Source: a virus
IMG/VR virus record: IMGVR_UViG_3300029787_000305
Coordinates: 1 to 24,977 of that record
DNA: 24,977 nt
Reading direction: 5' to 3' (one strand)
The position numbers and the translations under genes are program-made. This document shows positions 8,954-18,024 of the stretch, piece by piece. The stretch's first letter is position 1, and every line of letters starts with the position of its first letter. Under the pieces are notes generated by a model. That model did no database searches, was not told where the DNA came from, and saw only the letters and a list, made by a program, of their open reading frames with translations.

Positions 8954-9561
8954 TAGAAATTAAGTGTCCATCTAAAAATTAAACTAAAATCATTAGTTTT
9001 TCTAATATTACTGAAAGTTCGATAAGCAACTAAGATTGATCTATTAGTTCCTGTATTGCCCGTAGGGTTCTTCATTAGTAACCCAATCTCATTAATATTC
9101 ATATCGTTACTGTCCCGTGTTAGGCCATTGCAAGCTTCCTCATCCACAACCAACGTATAGCGAACAGAGGCATCATCTATTCTTGTAATCTTATTTGCAG
9201 GAATCAAAGCGAAGAATTGATTAGCAACGATGTTAACCCCACTTAACTGTGAAGCATCTTCAATAAAGAGATTACTTCCCGTGCCATACTCGCTAACGGA
9301 ATTTAATGCTCCTGAGAGCCCTTGGATTGCACTAGTAACGCCTCCAGCGGGAGGTCCTGATACTCCGATCTGGAACCTATCAATCTGGTAGTCTAAAACA
9401 CTGGTCGATCCAGACCCATTAAACATGTAGGATAATCCCACTCCCATACCAGAAACAATAATGTTGTGGTCATCAAATACAACTTCTTCCTCACCATTGG
9501 GAAATTGTTTGATAATGGTAAGGTGTCCTGTAATTCCGATATCGTCTGTAAAATTTTTCAT
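8953..9561 (-). CDS. Small tail-fibre/adapter-like structural protein (202 aa)
   Basis: The longest frame begins at a GTG (9579), but I prefer the ATG at 9561: it forms a 4-base ATGA overlap with the stop of the preceding gene, as elsewhere in this cluster, and a GGAG lies 12 bases upstream. Residues 10-65 (G-H-L-T-I, then D-H-N-I-I-V-S-G, then Y-Q-I-D-R-F-Q-I-G) and 155-201 (I-N-E-I-G-L-L, then L-V-A-Y-R-T-F, ending F-R-W-T-L-N-F) resemble the two ends of the 670-aa protein encoded just before it. The I-x-E-x-G-L ... W-T-x-x-F arrangement is also familiar from the N-terminal attachment domains of phage tail fibres. It therefore looks like the bare scaffold of that family, perhaps a fibre base or adapter binding the baseplate wedge. 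There are no catalytic motifs. A fibre chaperone is a less likely alternative. Confidence 0.78.
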   Translation of the reverse strand: MKNFTDDIGITGHLTIIKQFPNGEEEVVFDDHNIIVSGMGVGLSYMFNGSGSTSVLDYQIDRFQIGVSGPPAGGVTSAIQGLSGALNSVSEYGTGSNLFIEDASQLSGVNIVANQFFALIPANKITRIDDASVRYTLVVDEEACNGLTRDSNDMNINEIGLLMKNPTGNTGTNRSILVAYRTFSNIRKTNDFSLIFRWTLNF

Positions 9562-11570
9562 GTAAAGTGTATTCTCCACTTAATTGTTAGGTCAGAGTAA
9601 TTCATAGCACCTGCTGCGGTCCCATTATCTTCAATAAAACCTAAGTTTTTTGTAAGGTGTTTCGTAGCAAATAGTTTATATTTCCTAGGATTATCTAGGG
9701 GTCCAAACGAATATGGTGGACTATTTCCTGCAAGACGAGAGGCTTCCGTGTCAATAGTCCACAGACCCATATTATATATACCACCGTAAAGGTTAGAATA
9801 ACCCACATCTCCTGACCCTAACAGCATAGAATATTCTACAATTCCAGAATTAGTACTATCGGCTCCCCCTGAGACACATAAGCCACTAGCGGTAGAACTC
9901 ATAGCATACCCTGTCGTAGTTCCTGGCGACCCAGACATTACCATATTAACAAACCCAGACACATCCATCGAGCTTGCTTCGTTTACGATACTATTGTAAG
10001 TTCCATGAACATAATAAGGGCTCGAACTTGCGTCAGCTAACCCCAGATAGGCAGCAGAATTATCTAAGGAACTCACAAGAGCAAAGGTGGAACCTCCTGT
10101 GCTTGATCCTTCGGGATAGCATCCAAGGTAGTAGGCTTGGGGTCCGAAAGAATCAAACCCACTTAACTGCTTCTCATAGTAGTTATTAGCGTAATTATTA
10201 AATAGACCAGGGAGAGTGTTCCCCTTAAATACATTATGAGGTACTAACCTCTGTGATCCTGCCACATTAGCCAATCCATTAGGGCCTCCAGGGTTCTTTC
10301 TATACGGGATAACATTTAAGTTTTGTCCCATATTAAAGTTGTCTAGAATATCAGAAGAGGTATCTAATAATGCAGTATCTCCATCCTCCACTCTCGTACT
10401 ATCGGGATTGGGAGGACTTGAGAGATAGTTGGTGGGAACATAAGAGCTAGTTCCATATGGTGGAATTACCCTAACAGTTCCATTGTCAGTGGGGAACCCT
10501 GGGACATGATCTCTATTTAACACAGAGCCTGAGAGGTCCCAATTGTTTATAACCCGACTATGTGCAAAATCAAGATCAGTAGGCCACCTTCCTGATTCTA
10601 ATTGCCAACCATATCCGTAAGTCCCTCCTTGGGTTTCTCCATCACTCTCCCATCCAATAGCATAAAGCCCTACATTGATGCCACTCACACCCGAAACAGG
10701 AGCCAAACCAGCAGTCCAGACTCGATACCAACCGTCACCCACTGGTATGGCTCCACCGTTCTGTTGCCAGTTATCAATGGAATAACCACTAACCTCTGCT
10801 CTGGCATTTCCGTGCTCTCTTGCGTTGGAGTATCCTAAAGAGATAGCACTAATTTCTCCCAACGGTGCAGTAGGTACGGCTCCTAAATCATTAAAATAAG
10901 AGGCAGTATTAAGCCTACTAAAGCCTAAGTTTCCTCTACTATTTTCGGTTCCGTCTGGATTATACCCTTCCCCATATATACTCATGCCAAAACTAACATT
11001 GGGGTGTCTATTGGTTGTTGCGGTGTCTCTAATGGGGACGAGATTATCTTGATCCACAGGATGCTTTATATACACGGAAGCGCAAAACCAATTATCTTGT
11101 CCCCCACTAATAGTAAAGTCTGTAGTATCATAAGTTACATATATTTTTTGTTGAAGGACGGAATTGGTATCATCATTTTTATCTTCTAGAGATAATACAT
11201 GAGCAATAGAAGAGGGCACAGTGGCATACTCAGGAGGAGGAGTAATGTCTGGTCTAGAGGAGACTATTAGCTCATTAGTAAAGCTGATGGCTTGTGAGTC
11301 ACTTGATGATGGGGTGGAATCATAGAAAAAGTTTCTTCGATAGGGAAGAGCATGAGCATTAAACTGATAAGCAGATGCGTCCTTACCGAAAGAGATAGCT
11401 TGGATAGTATAATTAGAAGTATCTAATAAAGCAGAAGCACTAGGAATTCCTGACAAGGAGGGAGATACCGTAAGCATATCTACAATAGCTTCACCAGCCC
11501 CATTCACAAGAAGATTACTTTCCTTGTGAATTAGCTTATCACCTTCCCAAATTTCTACTTCGCCTCTCAT
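9558..11570 (-). CDS. Tail-fibre protein with inserted carbohydrate-binding-like domain (670 aa)
   Basis: ATG at 11570 directly follows TAA (TAAATG); a GGAG lies 12 bases upstream. The N-terminus (residues 2-62: E-V-E-I-W-E-G, then S-N-L-L-V-N-G-A-G, then Y-T-I-Q-A-I-S-F-G) and C-terminus (595-669: I-Y-N-M-G-L-W, then K-L-F-A-T, ending L-T-I-K-W-R-I-H-F) resemble the smaller 202-aa neighbour. Between them lie about 500 residues absent from that neighbour. Residues about 155-385 (N-W-F-C-A-S-V-Y-I-K, G-D-G-W-Y-R-V-W, Y-G-Y-G-W-Q-L-E-S-G, S-S-Y-V-P-T) follow the pattern of concanavalin/CBM-type jelly rolls common in phage fibres, where the last two motifs usually read W-G-x-Q-L-E and S-Y-I-P-T. 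Inferred role: a baseplate-attached fibre that binds host surface glycans. Attachment is presumed through the shared scaffold. Confidence 0.82.
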   Translation of the reverse strand: MRGEVEIWEGDKLIHKESNLLVNGAGEAIVDMLTVSPSLSGIPSASALLDTSNYTIQAISFGKDASAYQFNAHALPYRRNFFYDSTPSSSDSQAISFTNELIVSSRPDITPPPEYATVPSSIAHVLSLEDKNDDTNSVLQQKIYVTYDTTDFTISGGQDNWFCASVYIKHPVDQDNLVPIRDTATTNRHPNVSFGMSIYGEGYNPDGTENSRGNLGFSRLNTASYFNDLGAVPTAPLGEISAISLGYSNAREHGNARAEVSGYSIDNWQQNGGAIPVGDGWYRVWTAGLAPVSGVSGINVGLYAIGWESDGETQGGTYGYGWQLESGRWPTDLDFAHSRVINNWDLSGSVLNRDHVPGFPTDNGTVRVIPPYGTSSYVPTNYLSSPPNPDSTRVEDGDTALLDTSSDILDNFNMGQNLNVIPYRKNPGGPNGLANVAGSQRLVPHNVFKGNTLPGLFNNYANNYYEKQLSGFDSFGPQAYYLGCYPEGSSTGGSTFALVSSLDNSAAYLGLADASSSPYYVHGTYNSIVNEASSMDVSGFVNMVMSGSPGTTTGYAMSSTASGLCVSGGADSTNSGIVEYSMLLGSGDVGYSNLYGGIYNMGLWTIDTEASRLAGNSPPYSFGPLDNPRKYKLFATKHLTKNLGFIEDNGTAAGAMNYSDLTIKWRIHFT
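9574..9577 (-). promoter_or_regulatory. Ribosome-binding site (GGAG) supporting the ATG at 9561
   Basis: On the minus strand GGAG lies 12 bases before the ATG at 9561. The alternative GTG at 9579 has no purine-rich sequence ahead of it. The spacing is long, so the ATGA overlap and re-initiation probably matter as much as this site. Confidence 0.4.
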
Positions 11571-14500
11571 TTAATTATCTAGCTCCACACTCTCAAAGTT
11601 ATTAAAGTTTGCCTGAGTGTTCCCAGTATTAGTGGTTCCCCACGAAGGACTCAAGCGATAGTTCAATCTACTGCCCCCACTTAGTTCCATAATTTCAGAG
11701 GTAATTACAGCATCTCTTGATGCAAGGCTAGTAGAATAAACTCCTGCGTCCTGTCCTATCAATCCATTATAGAACTTTAATGTATTCTGAAGTTGATCTT
11801 TTGTAAGATAAAGCTTATCTTCCTTAACAAATCTTCTGTTAGGAATACCGCTTGTCTCTATTCCATGGCCTGTTCCGATAGCTGCATTCTCTCTCTGGGT
11901 CACATCCTGTAACTCAATCGAATCAATTAGAAGATATTTCTGAGAGTTAGGGTTGGGAATGAAGAACAACTCCACAATGTAGTTGGTGCTATCCTGATTT
12001 ACCTGATTGGTAATCTTATAGACATCTTCAGGTATAGGAATGATATCTAAATACTCGGAGTTGTTGTGTATGGTAAAGTTTCTAGTATCAAAATCAATTT
12101 CAAATGTCTCAAAATTATTGTTATTAATATTTAAAAGAGTGTTATCATTTATGGTTCCCTCTTTCTGCGATATAACATTATTTAAACATACGGTTCCTTG
12201 GTTGTTTGTAGAAACAGCGTCATATGTCTTAAAGGTATAACGCTGAGACAAACTAAGAACTTTAGGTATCGAGATATCTTCTTCTTTAACATGCTCCCAT
12301 TTATTATTTGAAGTCCAGGACCAAATAATACCATCTCTAGGCTGCGTGTGAATCCAAGCTCCAATTCTTCCACCCCCCATCAAGTAACTGCTTTCCTCTC
12401 CTACGAGAGCTTTAACTTTTAAGTTAAACTTATGATCTTTTATAAAGTAGTTTCTTCTATCACCATAAGAAGATAAATCAAATCTCATCCTAGGCAAGCC
12501 CCCTAAAGCCTTACACTTGATTACTGTATTCTCAATCAAGGTGTTATCCATTCCAGGAACTGAGTTGCTCGCATCTAGTTTGAAAATAGTAAATTGATTT
12601 GCACTAGGGGCTCCAGAGATATCGGTAAATTCAATGCCACTAAGGATTGCGGGATTCCTGTAATCTGCATTATTAGGATTGCCAGAAACAAAAGTCCCCG
12701 ACAGAGGAATAACTGATTCTCCTGTGCTACTTGCTATAAAGGTTCCATTGGCTGTAGCGTTCCAGACATTGGTGGTGTTGATAGCACTTGCGCTATCTAT
12801 GGTAGGAGCCACCATATCGCCAACCGCTGATCCATCTATATCAAAATCACAGTTAAACAGCCCTTTACCAAAGACCTGAGCAAAGATATTGCCACCAGTC
12901 TTATCGACCTCATTTAAACCCAGAGGACTTCCAAAATATTTACAATGATCAGCCCAGGTCTTATGAACTCCCGTTCCAAAGCTAAAGTTAATGTAATCAT
13001 CATAGGAGTTAAGCACTAAACCACTCGCTATCGACTCATTAGCGGTGCTTAATAACTGATTTTTCCAATAGGCATTCGTTTGATAAGCCGAAGAATCAAA
13101 GTCGGTGTTCTGGGAAGCAGAATCAAAAGCTTTTTGTTCAAACAGTTGATGCATTGTATTGTAGATAAGAGGCAATTGCCCACGGTCTACATAACGATCC
13201 GTTGAACTGGTTCCAAAATAATTGGAGTTAAGACTACTTAATCCTCGGAAAGGGAAAGTTTGACTCGTAACAACCCCTGAGAACTCTCTGCTAGACTCAA
13301 GATTCTCACAGCTATGCCACACGCCCGATGGATTGACAGGATCGACCACAGGGAAGAACTTACCAGCAGACGCAACGTAACCCAACGTAAGCTCTCCAAG
13401 GGAGGAGGGCATGGAAGACTCGTAAGTAGAGGGATCGTAGCTCACAGGGCCATTGAAGCCCGTCCTATCGTAGTATCCTTCCTTGGGGAGCAAGTAACGA
13501 AGATTTCTCCTCCTCAAGGCTCTTCTGCCTACGTTGGCAAGAGGCGCGGCAGTCGTAGAGGAAAGCAGCGTATCGGTAATCTTGTCAACCTGATCCCTGT
13601 GGAAAGTATTGAGGCCACCTCTTCCGTCCTCGTCACCAGGAGACACAGTTCCCATGGAAACCCCACTGTATTCAAAGTTTCCTAGGATGGAGGCTGAAGT
13701 ATAGGACTCTCTAGTTCCGTCATGATCTAAGCCTAGATACAAAAACTTAGTGCTGGAAGCATCGTAATCATCTGAAGCACTTGCATTTAAGTTAACCCTT
13801 GGTATCGCATGACCAGGAGCAAATTCTCTAGCAACTCTACTCGCCTCATATAGAGCATTTTTTCCATCTGCTTCCAAGGTGTCTTGTGAGAAATCAAAAT
13901 CTCCGCTATTAAAATCAATAAACAGGTGCGAAGATTTACCGTTCCACAAATCGAGTAAGTTCTTCTCGTAATCCGAAATACTCAACATAACATCATCGAA
14001 GTTAGGTGGAGTCTGTACAGAGCTAAAGAACATCAACATCTCATTAAGAGATCCCAGGTTGGTGTCGGTAGTAATACCCTCGTTTAAAATAAAGTCTTTA
14101 ACCTGTGTTACAAAGGATTCCTTTACCTGGAAACACGAAAGTTTCTCGCCTAATAGCTCTACAATTTGAGGGGAAAGATTGCTATCCTTGTAGTATTTTA
14201 CTTCTTCAAAAGGAGGCAAAGGATAATTTACTTTATCTCTGTAGCTAAACAGGAACTCCATGTCTCCTGTAGCAGACAAGAAGTGGGGAACTTCCCCTAG
14301 AGCGTAATTAGGATGATCTAAGCCTTGCATATAGACTCCAGAACCTAATGGACCTAAGGATATAGCTGAATCCCATGCAAGTTTGTGCCCATTACGATAT
14401 GCTTCTCTTCTAGCAGTCTCATACCCTGGCTGAGTAATGATATGTGCGTGAAAGGGGAGCATCCTAGGCTCGCCAACAAGAGTGTAAATCCCGTCTAGTT

Positions 14501-15980
14501 GACCAAGCTCAGTTAAGTTGAACAGGCGTGGAACAGGAAACCTTTCTCCTCTAAATATAAAGCTATCAGGGAAAGCTTTGTAGAGTTCAAGCATAATGTA
14601 ATCTACTACATTATGAATATTAGCCTCTAGGCTGCTTGTGTTGTAGGCGTCCACTCCTGCTTCCTGAGCCAAGCCGAACGACCAAGTTTTAAGTGATTTA
14701 AATAGGGGAGATTCTGTTCCCAATGAATACCAGATTAAGTAAGGAACATAGGATTCCCATAGCTCGCTGGTAGCAGCGGAGACATCGAGGACACTATCAG
14801 TGATAAGGAGGTTGATCGCAGTCTGAATAGCCTCCATGGTTCCTGATCTCTTATACAGGTCGATTGCTTGCCTGAGTTGGTGTCTCCATTTGTCAGCGGA
14901 AACTCCTCTTAACTTCCATCCGATCAACTCTGCGATGTATTGCAGGTTTTCATCTTTAGCATTTTCTATGTCATAGATTAGACCTAAGTTGTCCACCTCA
15001 TTAGATATATCAGCAAACTCAAAACCAAGTAAGTTTGAAAACTTTCTAAACGGTCCTTTAGATACCCTGTCAGTAAGCTCTACGGACGCATCTATGTAAC
15101 TTTGAAAAGCATCTTTAACCGTGTAATCCTGTTGGTCGATAAAGAGCGGAGAATAAACTACATCTACTAAAGTTTGTAAATTCTCTAGGAGTTGGGTTCC
15201 ACTAGTGTATACAGGGAGTGCTCCCGCGCTGGTTTCAGTTCTAGCGTCTGCTGCTCCCGAAACAAAATCAGTAGGGATAAGACTCAAGGAGCCAAAGGTA
15301 GAACACGTTTCGTAATTTCTCCAAATATACTCCACGAACCCTTTAACTCCATCGACTGTTACTAGCTCGTTTCCTGTGTATAAAGTATTGAATGAACTGA
15401 GAACATAGCTTGAGGGAGAATAATCCAGACCCCCATCAGCAGAAGTGTTTAAGAAGTAAAACCAACCTAGAGCGTCTACCAGATAGTTATGAATACTACT
15501 GGGCTCTGTGCTATTGTTTAGAGCAGAGAGAGTGCCTATGTTATGCAGAGGACTTCCTTTCTCGGACCCCGTGGCTGGAATGATAGACGGCAGCAGGGTT
15601 CCTGAGAGATAGTCATTGAACTCTCCACTCGTATCGAAGTTTGCAAACGTAGTTCCTAGAGGCAGTAGGATTTTTTGCTCTAGAATAAACGGGTTAATCT
15701 TTGTTAGATTATTCTGCTTAACAAAGTATTGAGATATGCCTGATATATTTCCTAGGCTAGAGGTTTGCGAATTTGCTACACCTGAGATTGAAAGCACCTC
15801 GGAGATATTGGCAGCCCCTCGGATGTGTGAGTTGATCACCTGGGAGAGCGGGTTGATCTCTGTGCCGCTGAGGTCTAAGTCCTCCTGCTGGTACACCTTC
15901 GGAGTGATTAATTCTACAGCGTCTACATAATTGCTTTTGTAGTATTTTCTAGGATTAGGAGTGTACCGATTGTCTTGCAT
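11571..15980 (-). CDS. gpI/gp7-like baseplate wedge protein with large C-terminal extension (1469 aa)
   Basis: Starts in a TAATG overlap with the gp6/gpJ-like gene, the order J then I found in P2-type phages (T4 gp6 then gp7). Residues about 325-400 carry the P2 gpI signature: aspartate/leucine-rich helices, a W-K-L-R-G segment and Y376-K-R-S-G-T381 followed by an Ala/Ile-rich helix. In P2 this protein is under 200 aa, and T4 gp7 is 1032 aa, so this version is very long. The region beyond about 560 is not recognisable, except that residues about 1190-1360 look like a jelly roll (G-A-W-I-H-T at 1207-1212, W-S-W nearby), suggesting a carbohydrate- or protein-binding module. Role: with the gp6-like protein it should form the wedge core that triggers sheath contraction and carries fibres. 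The gpI assignment is fairly secure; the role of the extension is inference. Confidence 0.85.
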   Translation of the reverse strand: MQDNRYTPNPRKYYKSNYVDAVELITPKVYQQEDLDLSGTEINPLSQVINSHIRGAANISEVLSISGVANSQTSSLGNISGISQYFVKQNNLTKINPFILEQKILLPLGTTFANFDTSGEFNDYLSGTLLPSIIPATGSEKGSPLHNIGTLSALNNSTEPSSIHNYLVDALGWFYFLNTSADGGLDYSPSSYVLSSFNTLYTGNELVTVDGVKGFVEYIWRNYETCSTFGSLSLIPTDFVSGAADARTETSAGALPVYTSGTQLLENLQTLVDVVYSPLFIDQQDYTVKDAFQSYIDASVELTDRVSKGPFRKFSNLLGFEFADISNEVDNLGLIYDIENAKDENLQYIAELIGWKLRGVSADKWRHQLRQAIDLYKRSGTMEAIQTAINLLITDSVLDVSAATSELWESYVPYLIWYSLGTESPLFKSLKTWSFGLAQEAGVDAYNTSSLEANIHNVVDYIMLELYKAFPDSFIFRGERFPVPRLFNLTELGQLDGIYTLVGEPRMLPFHAHIITQPGYETARREAYRNGHKLAWDSAISLGPLGSGVYMQGLDHPNYALGEVPHFLSATGDMEFLFSYRDKVNYPLPPFEEVKYYKDSNLSPQIVELLGEKLSCFQVKESFVTQVKDFILNEGITTDTNLGSLNEMLMFFSSVQTPPNFDDVMLSISDYEKNLLDLWNGKSSHLFIDFNSGDFDFSQDTLEADGKNALYEASRVAREFAPGHAIPRVNLNASASDDYDASSTKFLYLGLDHDGTRESYTSASILGNFEYSGVSMGTVSPGDEDGRGGLNTFHRDQVDKITDTLLSSTTAAPLANVGRRALRRRNLRYLLPKEGYYDRTGFNGPVSYDPSTYESSMPSSLGELTLGYVASAGKFFPVVDPVNPSGVWHSCENLESSREFSGVVTSQTFPFRGLSSLNSNYFGTSSTDRYVDRGQLPLIYNTMHQLFEQKAFDSASQNTDFDSSAYQTNAYWKNQLLSTANESIASGLVLNSYDDYINFSFGTGVHKTWADHCKYFGSPLGLNEVDKTGGNIFAQVFGKGLFNCDFDIDGSAVGDMVAPTIDSASAINTTNVWNATANGTFIASSTGESVIPLSGTFVSGNPNNADYRNPAILSGIEFTDISGAPSANQFTIFKLDASNSVPGMDNTLIENTVIKCKALGGLPRMRFDLSSYGDRRNYFIKDHKFNLKVKALVGEESSYLMGGGRIGAWIHTQPRDGIIWSWTSNNKWEHVKEEDISIPKVLSLSQRYTFKTYDAVSTNNQGTVCLNNVISQKEGTINDNTLLNINNNNFETFEIDFDTRNFTIHNNSEYLDIIPIPEDVYKITNQVNQDSTNYIVELFFIPNPNSQKYLLIDSIELQDVTQRENAAIGTGHGIETSGIPNRRFVKEDKLYLTKDQLQNTLKFYNGLIGQDAGVYSTSLASRDAVITSEIMELSGGSRLNYRLSPSWGTTNTGNTQANFNNFESVELDN

Positions 15981-17560
15981 TAGTCTAGCAGTTCAACATT
16001 AATGGTGAGGTTATTTAATTGGATAATCTCATTGAAGTCCACATGGATATCATCTGAAACATTATCTATGGTAGAGTACCTGACCTGAGGCACTTCAAAG
16101 ATTGCTCTGTTCAGGTCTGCGATTACAAGCGTTTCTCCAAACTCCATGTTATCTACGTTCATAAAGTTTAAGATCTCTCCTCTCACTTGGTTAATAATTT
16201 GCTCTTGGTTTTTTCTCTCCTCACGATCAATGCGAATGGTGGTAACTAAATCCAGAGTTCTGATAAGACCATCCACTATGACCACATCGTCAGTTGCCAT
16301 CTTCTTTTTATTGATGTTAGTCAGCAACTGAGTTTTAAAGTTAGTGGTAGCTCGTTGTAATTGAAAATCAGAAGCATTTTCTAAAACATAAATATCAATG
16401 ATATTCGCAGAAGCATATGCTTTTCTAGTCGCAGCAGTTGCTTTACCTATGGTTCCAAAATCACTAATAAAGGTATTAGCAAATGTGGAATAATCCTCTA
16501 AGGTTACTAGTCTATCTTGCCTTCGGAATGTCAGAGGAGCATATCTCTTAGCATGATCTATGGTCTCTGCGTTAGCTCCCCCTGTGCCAACGGATGTATT
16601 GGTTAGAGTTCCTGTTCCCTTGTCGCTGGTGACCGTAAGGTTGAGTGCATTCTTAACGATGTTGCCTCTTGTTCCTCCTCCCACGCGATAGGTGATGAAG
16701 TAAGATGCAGTGTCATCAGGAGAGATACCAGCATCGCCGTCACCAAAAACAATTGAGGCTCCAAAGTTCTCATCGTACACTACTTCAAAAATTTTATCAG
16801 AGGTTCCTGATGCATAAAACACGTTAGGCACTTCTCGGTATGCACCATTTGCAGCAGAGGTAGGAGCAGTTACAAAAACTTCTACGCTACCATCAATAAC
16901 AGGACTCTGACTCAGCTTGATAGATTTAATTGCCTCAGTAGCAGCAAACTCTCCACTATCCGTAACTAATGCACCCTCTTGGATAACCAAGTTTGTGTAA
17001 ACATCTTTGTTAGCGCCCTGGGCTTCAGTAGCATTAAGGGTAATCTGTCCTGTAGTGTTGGCTGTATCCACCAAACCATTAACAACTTTATACAAAGTAA
17101 AAGTTAGTGCTCCACCATCCTCTGGCGAAGTGGTTTCTACCGTCCTCTGTGCAGCGGTGATGATCGTATCCCCTGACATAGGGGTGGTCTTTCCAAAGTT
17201 TAGTTGAGCATCAGCAGCAGCCGAAAGAGGGCCTCTTAACCTGACTCCGATTAGTTGGAGGAGTTTGATGATGCTGCCTCTCTGAGTTGCTGTGGCAAAG
17301 AAGTTCTCGTTAGCCAGCATATCCGCTTTCATTGACATCACCGATCCCATGTAGGCTACAAGTTCTATGAACATCATACCCAGGTCGGACTCTACAAAGT
17401 ACTCATACTCTAAAGGATAGACCGCTTTTGCATATTCAATTAACGAATTTCTTAGAGAAACGAAGTCCGTAGCGGCGAAGTTGATCAGCGTAGGACGCTT
17501 GGATTCAGGAATCTCAGCCAACTTCATAAAGTCTGAGTTTATGGTTCCAGAAAAGTTCAT
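15980..17560 (-). CDS. Baseplate wedge protein, gp6/gpJ family (526 aa)
   Basis: ATG at 17560 overlaps the gp25-like stop by four bases (ATGA), with GAGGT nine bases upstream. The N-terminus is typical of the T4 gp6 type: N-F-A-A-T-D-F (27-33), Y-P-L-E-Y-E-Y-F (48-55), E-S-D-L-G-M-M-F-I-E-L (57-67), then a helix with N-E-N-F-F-A-T-A-T-Q-R (84-94). The baseplate_J core follows: F-E-V-V-Y-D (258-263), I-V-F-G-D-G-D-A-G-I (270-279) and Y-R-V-G-G-G-x-x-G-N (291-300). The C-terminal part (about 480-526, V-I-A-D-L-N-R-A-I) is the usual gp6/J ending. In T4 and P2 this protein dimerises and links neighbouring wedges into a ring around the hub. All expected parts are present and the length is ordinary. 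Confidence 0.93.
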   Translation of the reverse strand: MNFSGTINSDFMKLAEIPESKRPTLINFAATDFVSLRNSLIEYAKAVYPLEYEYFVESDLGMMFIELVAYMGSVMSMKADMLANENFFATATQRGSIIKLLQLIGVRLRGPLSAAADAQLNFGKTTPMSGDTIITAAQRTVETTSPEDGGALTFTLYKVVNGLVDTANTTGQITLNATEAQGANKDVYTNLVIQEGALVTDSGEFAATEAIKSIKLSQSPVIDGSVEVFVTAPTSAANGAYREVPNVFYASGTSDKIFEVVYDENFGASIVFGDGDAGISPDDTASYFITYRVGGGTRGNIVKNALNLTVTSDKGTGTLTNTSVGTGGANAETIDHAKRYAPLTFRRQDRLVTLEDYSTFANTFISDFGTIGKATAATRKAYASANIIDIYVLENASDFQLQRATTNFKTQLLTNINKKKMATDDVVIVDGLIRTLDLVTTIRIDREERKNQEQIINQVRGEILNFMNVDNMEFGETLVIADLNRAIFEVPQVRYSTIDNVSDDIHVDFNEIIQLNNLTINVELLD

Positions 17561-18024
17561 GATAATTTTACCTCAACATCGAATACTTCGAAATCTCCAC
17601 TTGTCAATTCTAAATCTAAAGCAATCTTTAAGGAGTTGCCCCCTGAAGGACCAATATCTCCTAAAGGAATAACTTTAATCTTGGTGATAGTCGCTCCCAC
17701 TATGTAGCTATAAAAGGAACTAGTTATCTCTCTTTTGATTGCTTCAAAAGTAAGCTCATCAAGAGGTTGAAAAAGGAAGCGTCTAAGGTTAGTCCCGTAT
17801 CCTGGAAGCATCACTCTCTCGCTCCTGTCAGTGAGCAGCAACTGTTTGACAGCATCCTTAATCATATCCACTCCTGAGTTCTTGGAAAAGAATCCTCCTG
17901 TGGTCTTGCGGCTACCTAAAGGAAATTTCAAACCAAATAGATGGTTTCTCTGTGCCGTGGGCACTTGCTCCATATAGTTAGGGATGGTTTTCCCGTATAC
18001 ATTTACTGTCTGATTAGCGGCCAT
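17557..18024 (-). CDS. Baseplate wedge protein, GPW/gp25 family (155 aa)
   Basis: ATG at 18024 overlaps the TAA of the preceding gene (TAATG), with AGGA four bases upstream. Residues about 34-155 fit the gp25/gpW fold: F-P-L-G (34-37), a helix I-K-D-A-V-K-Q-L-L-L-T (55-65), E-R-V-M-L-P-G-Y-G-T (69-78), L-R-R-F-L-F-Q-P-L (80-88), the helix E-A-I-K-R-E-I (94-100), and final strands ending D-V-E-V-K-L. The E-R-V-x-x-x-x-x-G segment is the family hallmark. T4 gp25, P2 gpW and T6SS TssE share this fold and clamp the gp6-type dimer to the sheath. It is about 20 residues longer than T4 gp25, mainly at the N-terminus. The family assignment is secure. Confidence 0.93.
   Translation of the reverse strand: MAANQTVNVYGKTIPNYMEQVPTAQRNHLFGLKFPLGSRKTTGGFFSKNSGVDMIKDAVKQLLLTDRSERVMLPGYGTNLRRFLFQPLDELTFEAIKREITSSFYSYIVGATITKIKVIPLGDIGPSGGNSLKIALDLELTSGDFEVFDVEVKLS

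Noticed and set aside
9562-9579. Six-codon extension of the 202-aa protein from a GTG
   Set aside because: The ATG at 9561 gives an ATGA overlap like that at 17560, and the GTG lacks an upstream purine-rich site.
13314-13685. Plus-strand open frame of 123 codons
   Set aside because: It is entirely inside the 1469-aa wedge gene, is Arg-rich in an antisense way, and has no ribosome-binding site or family resemblance.
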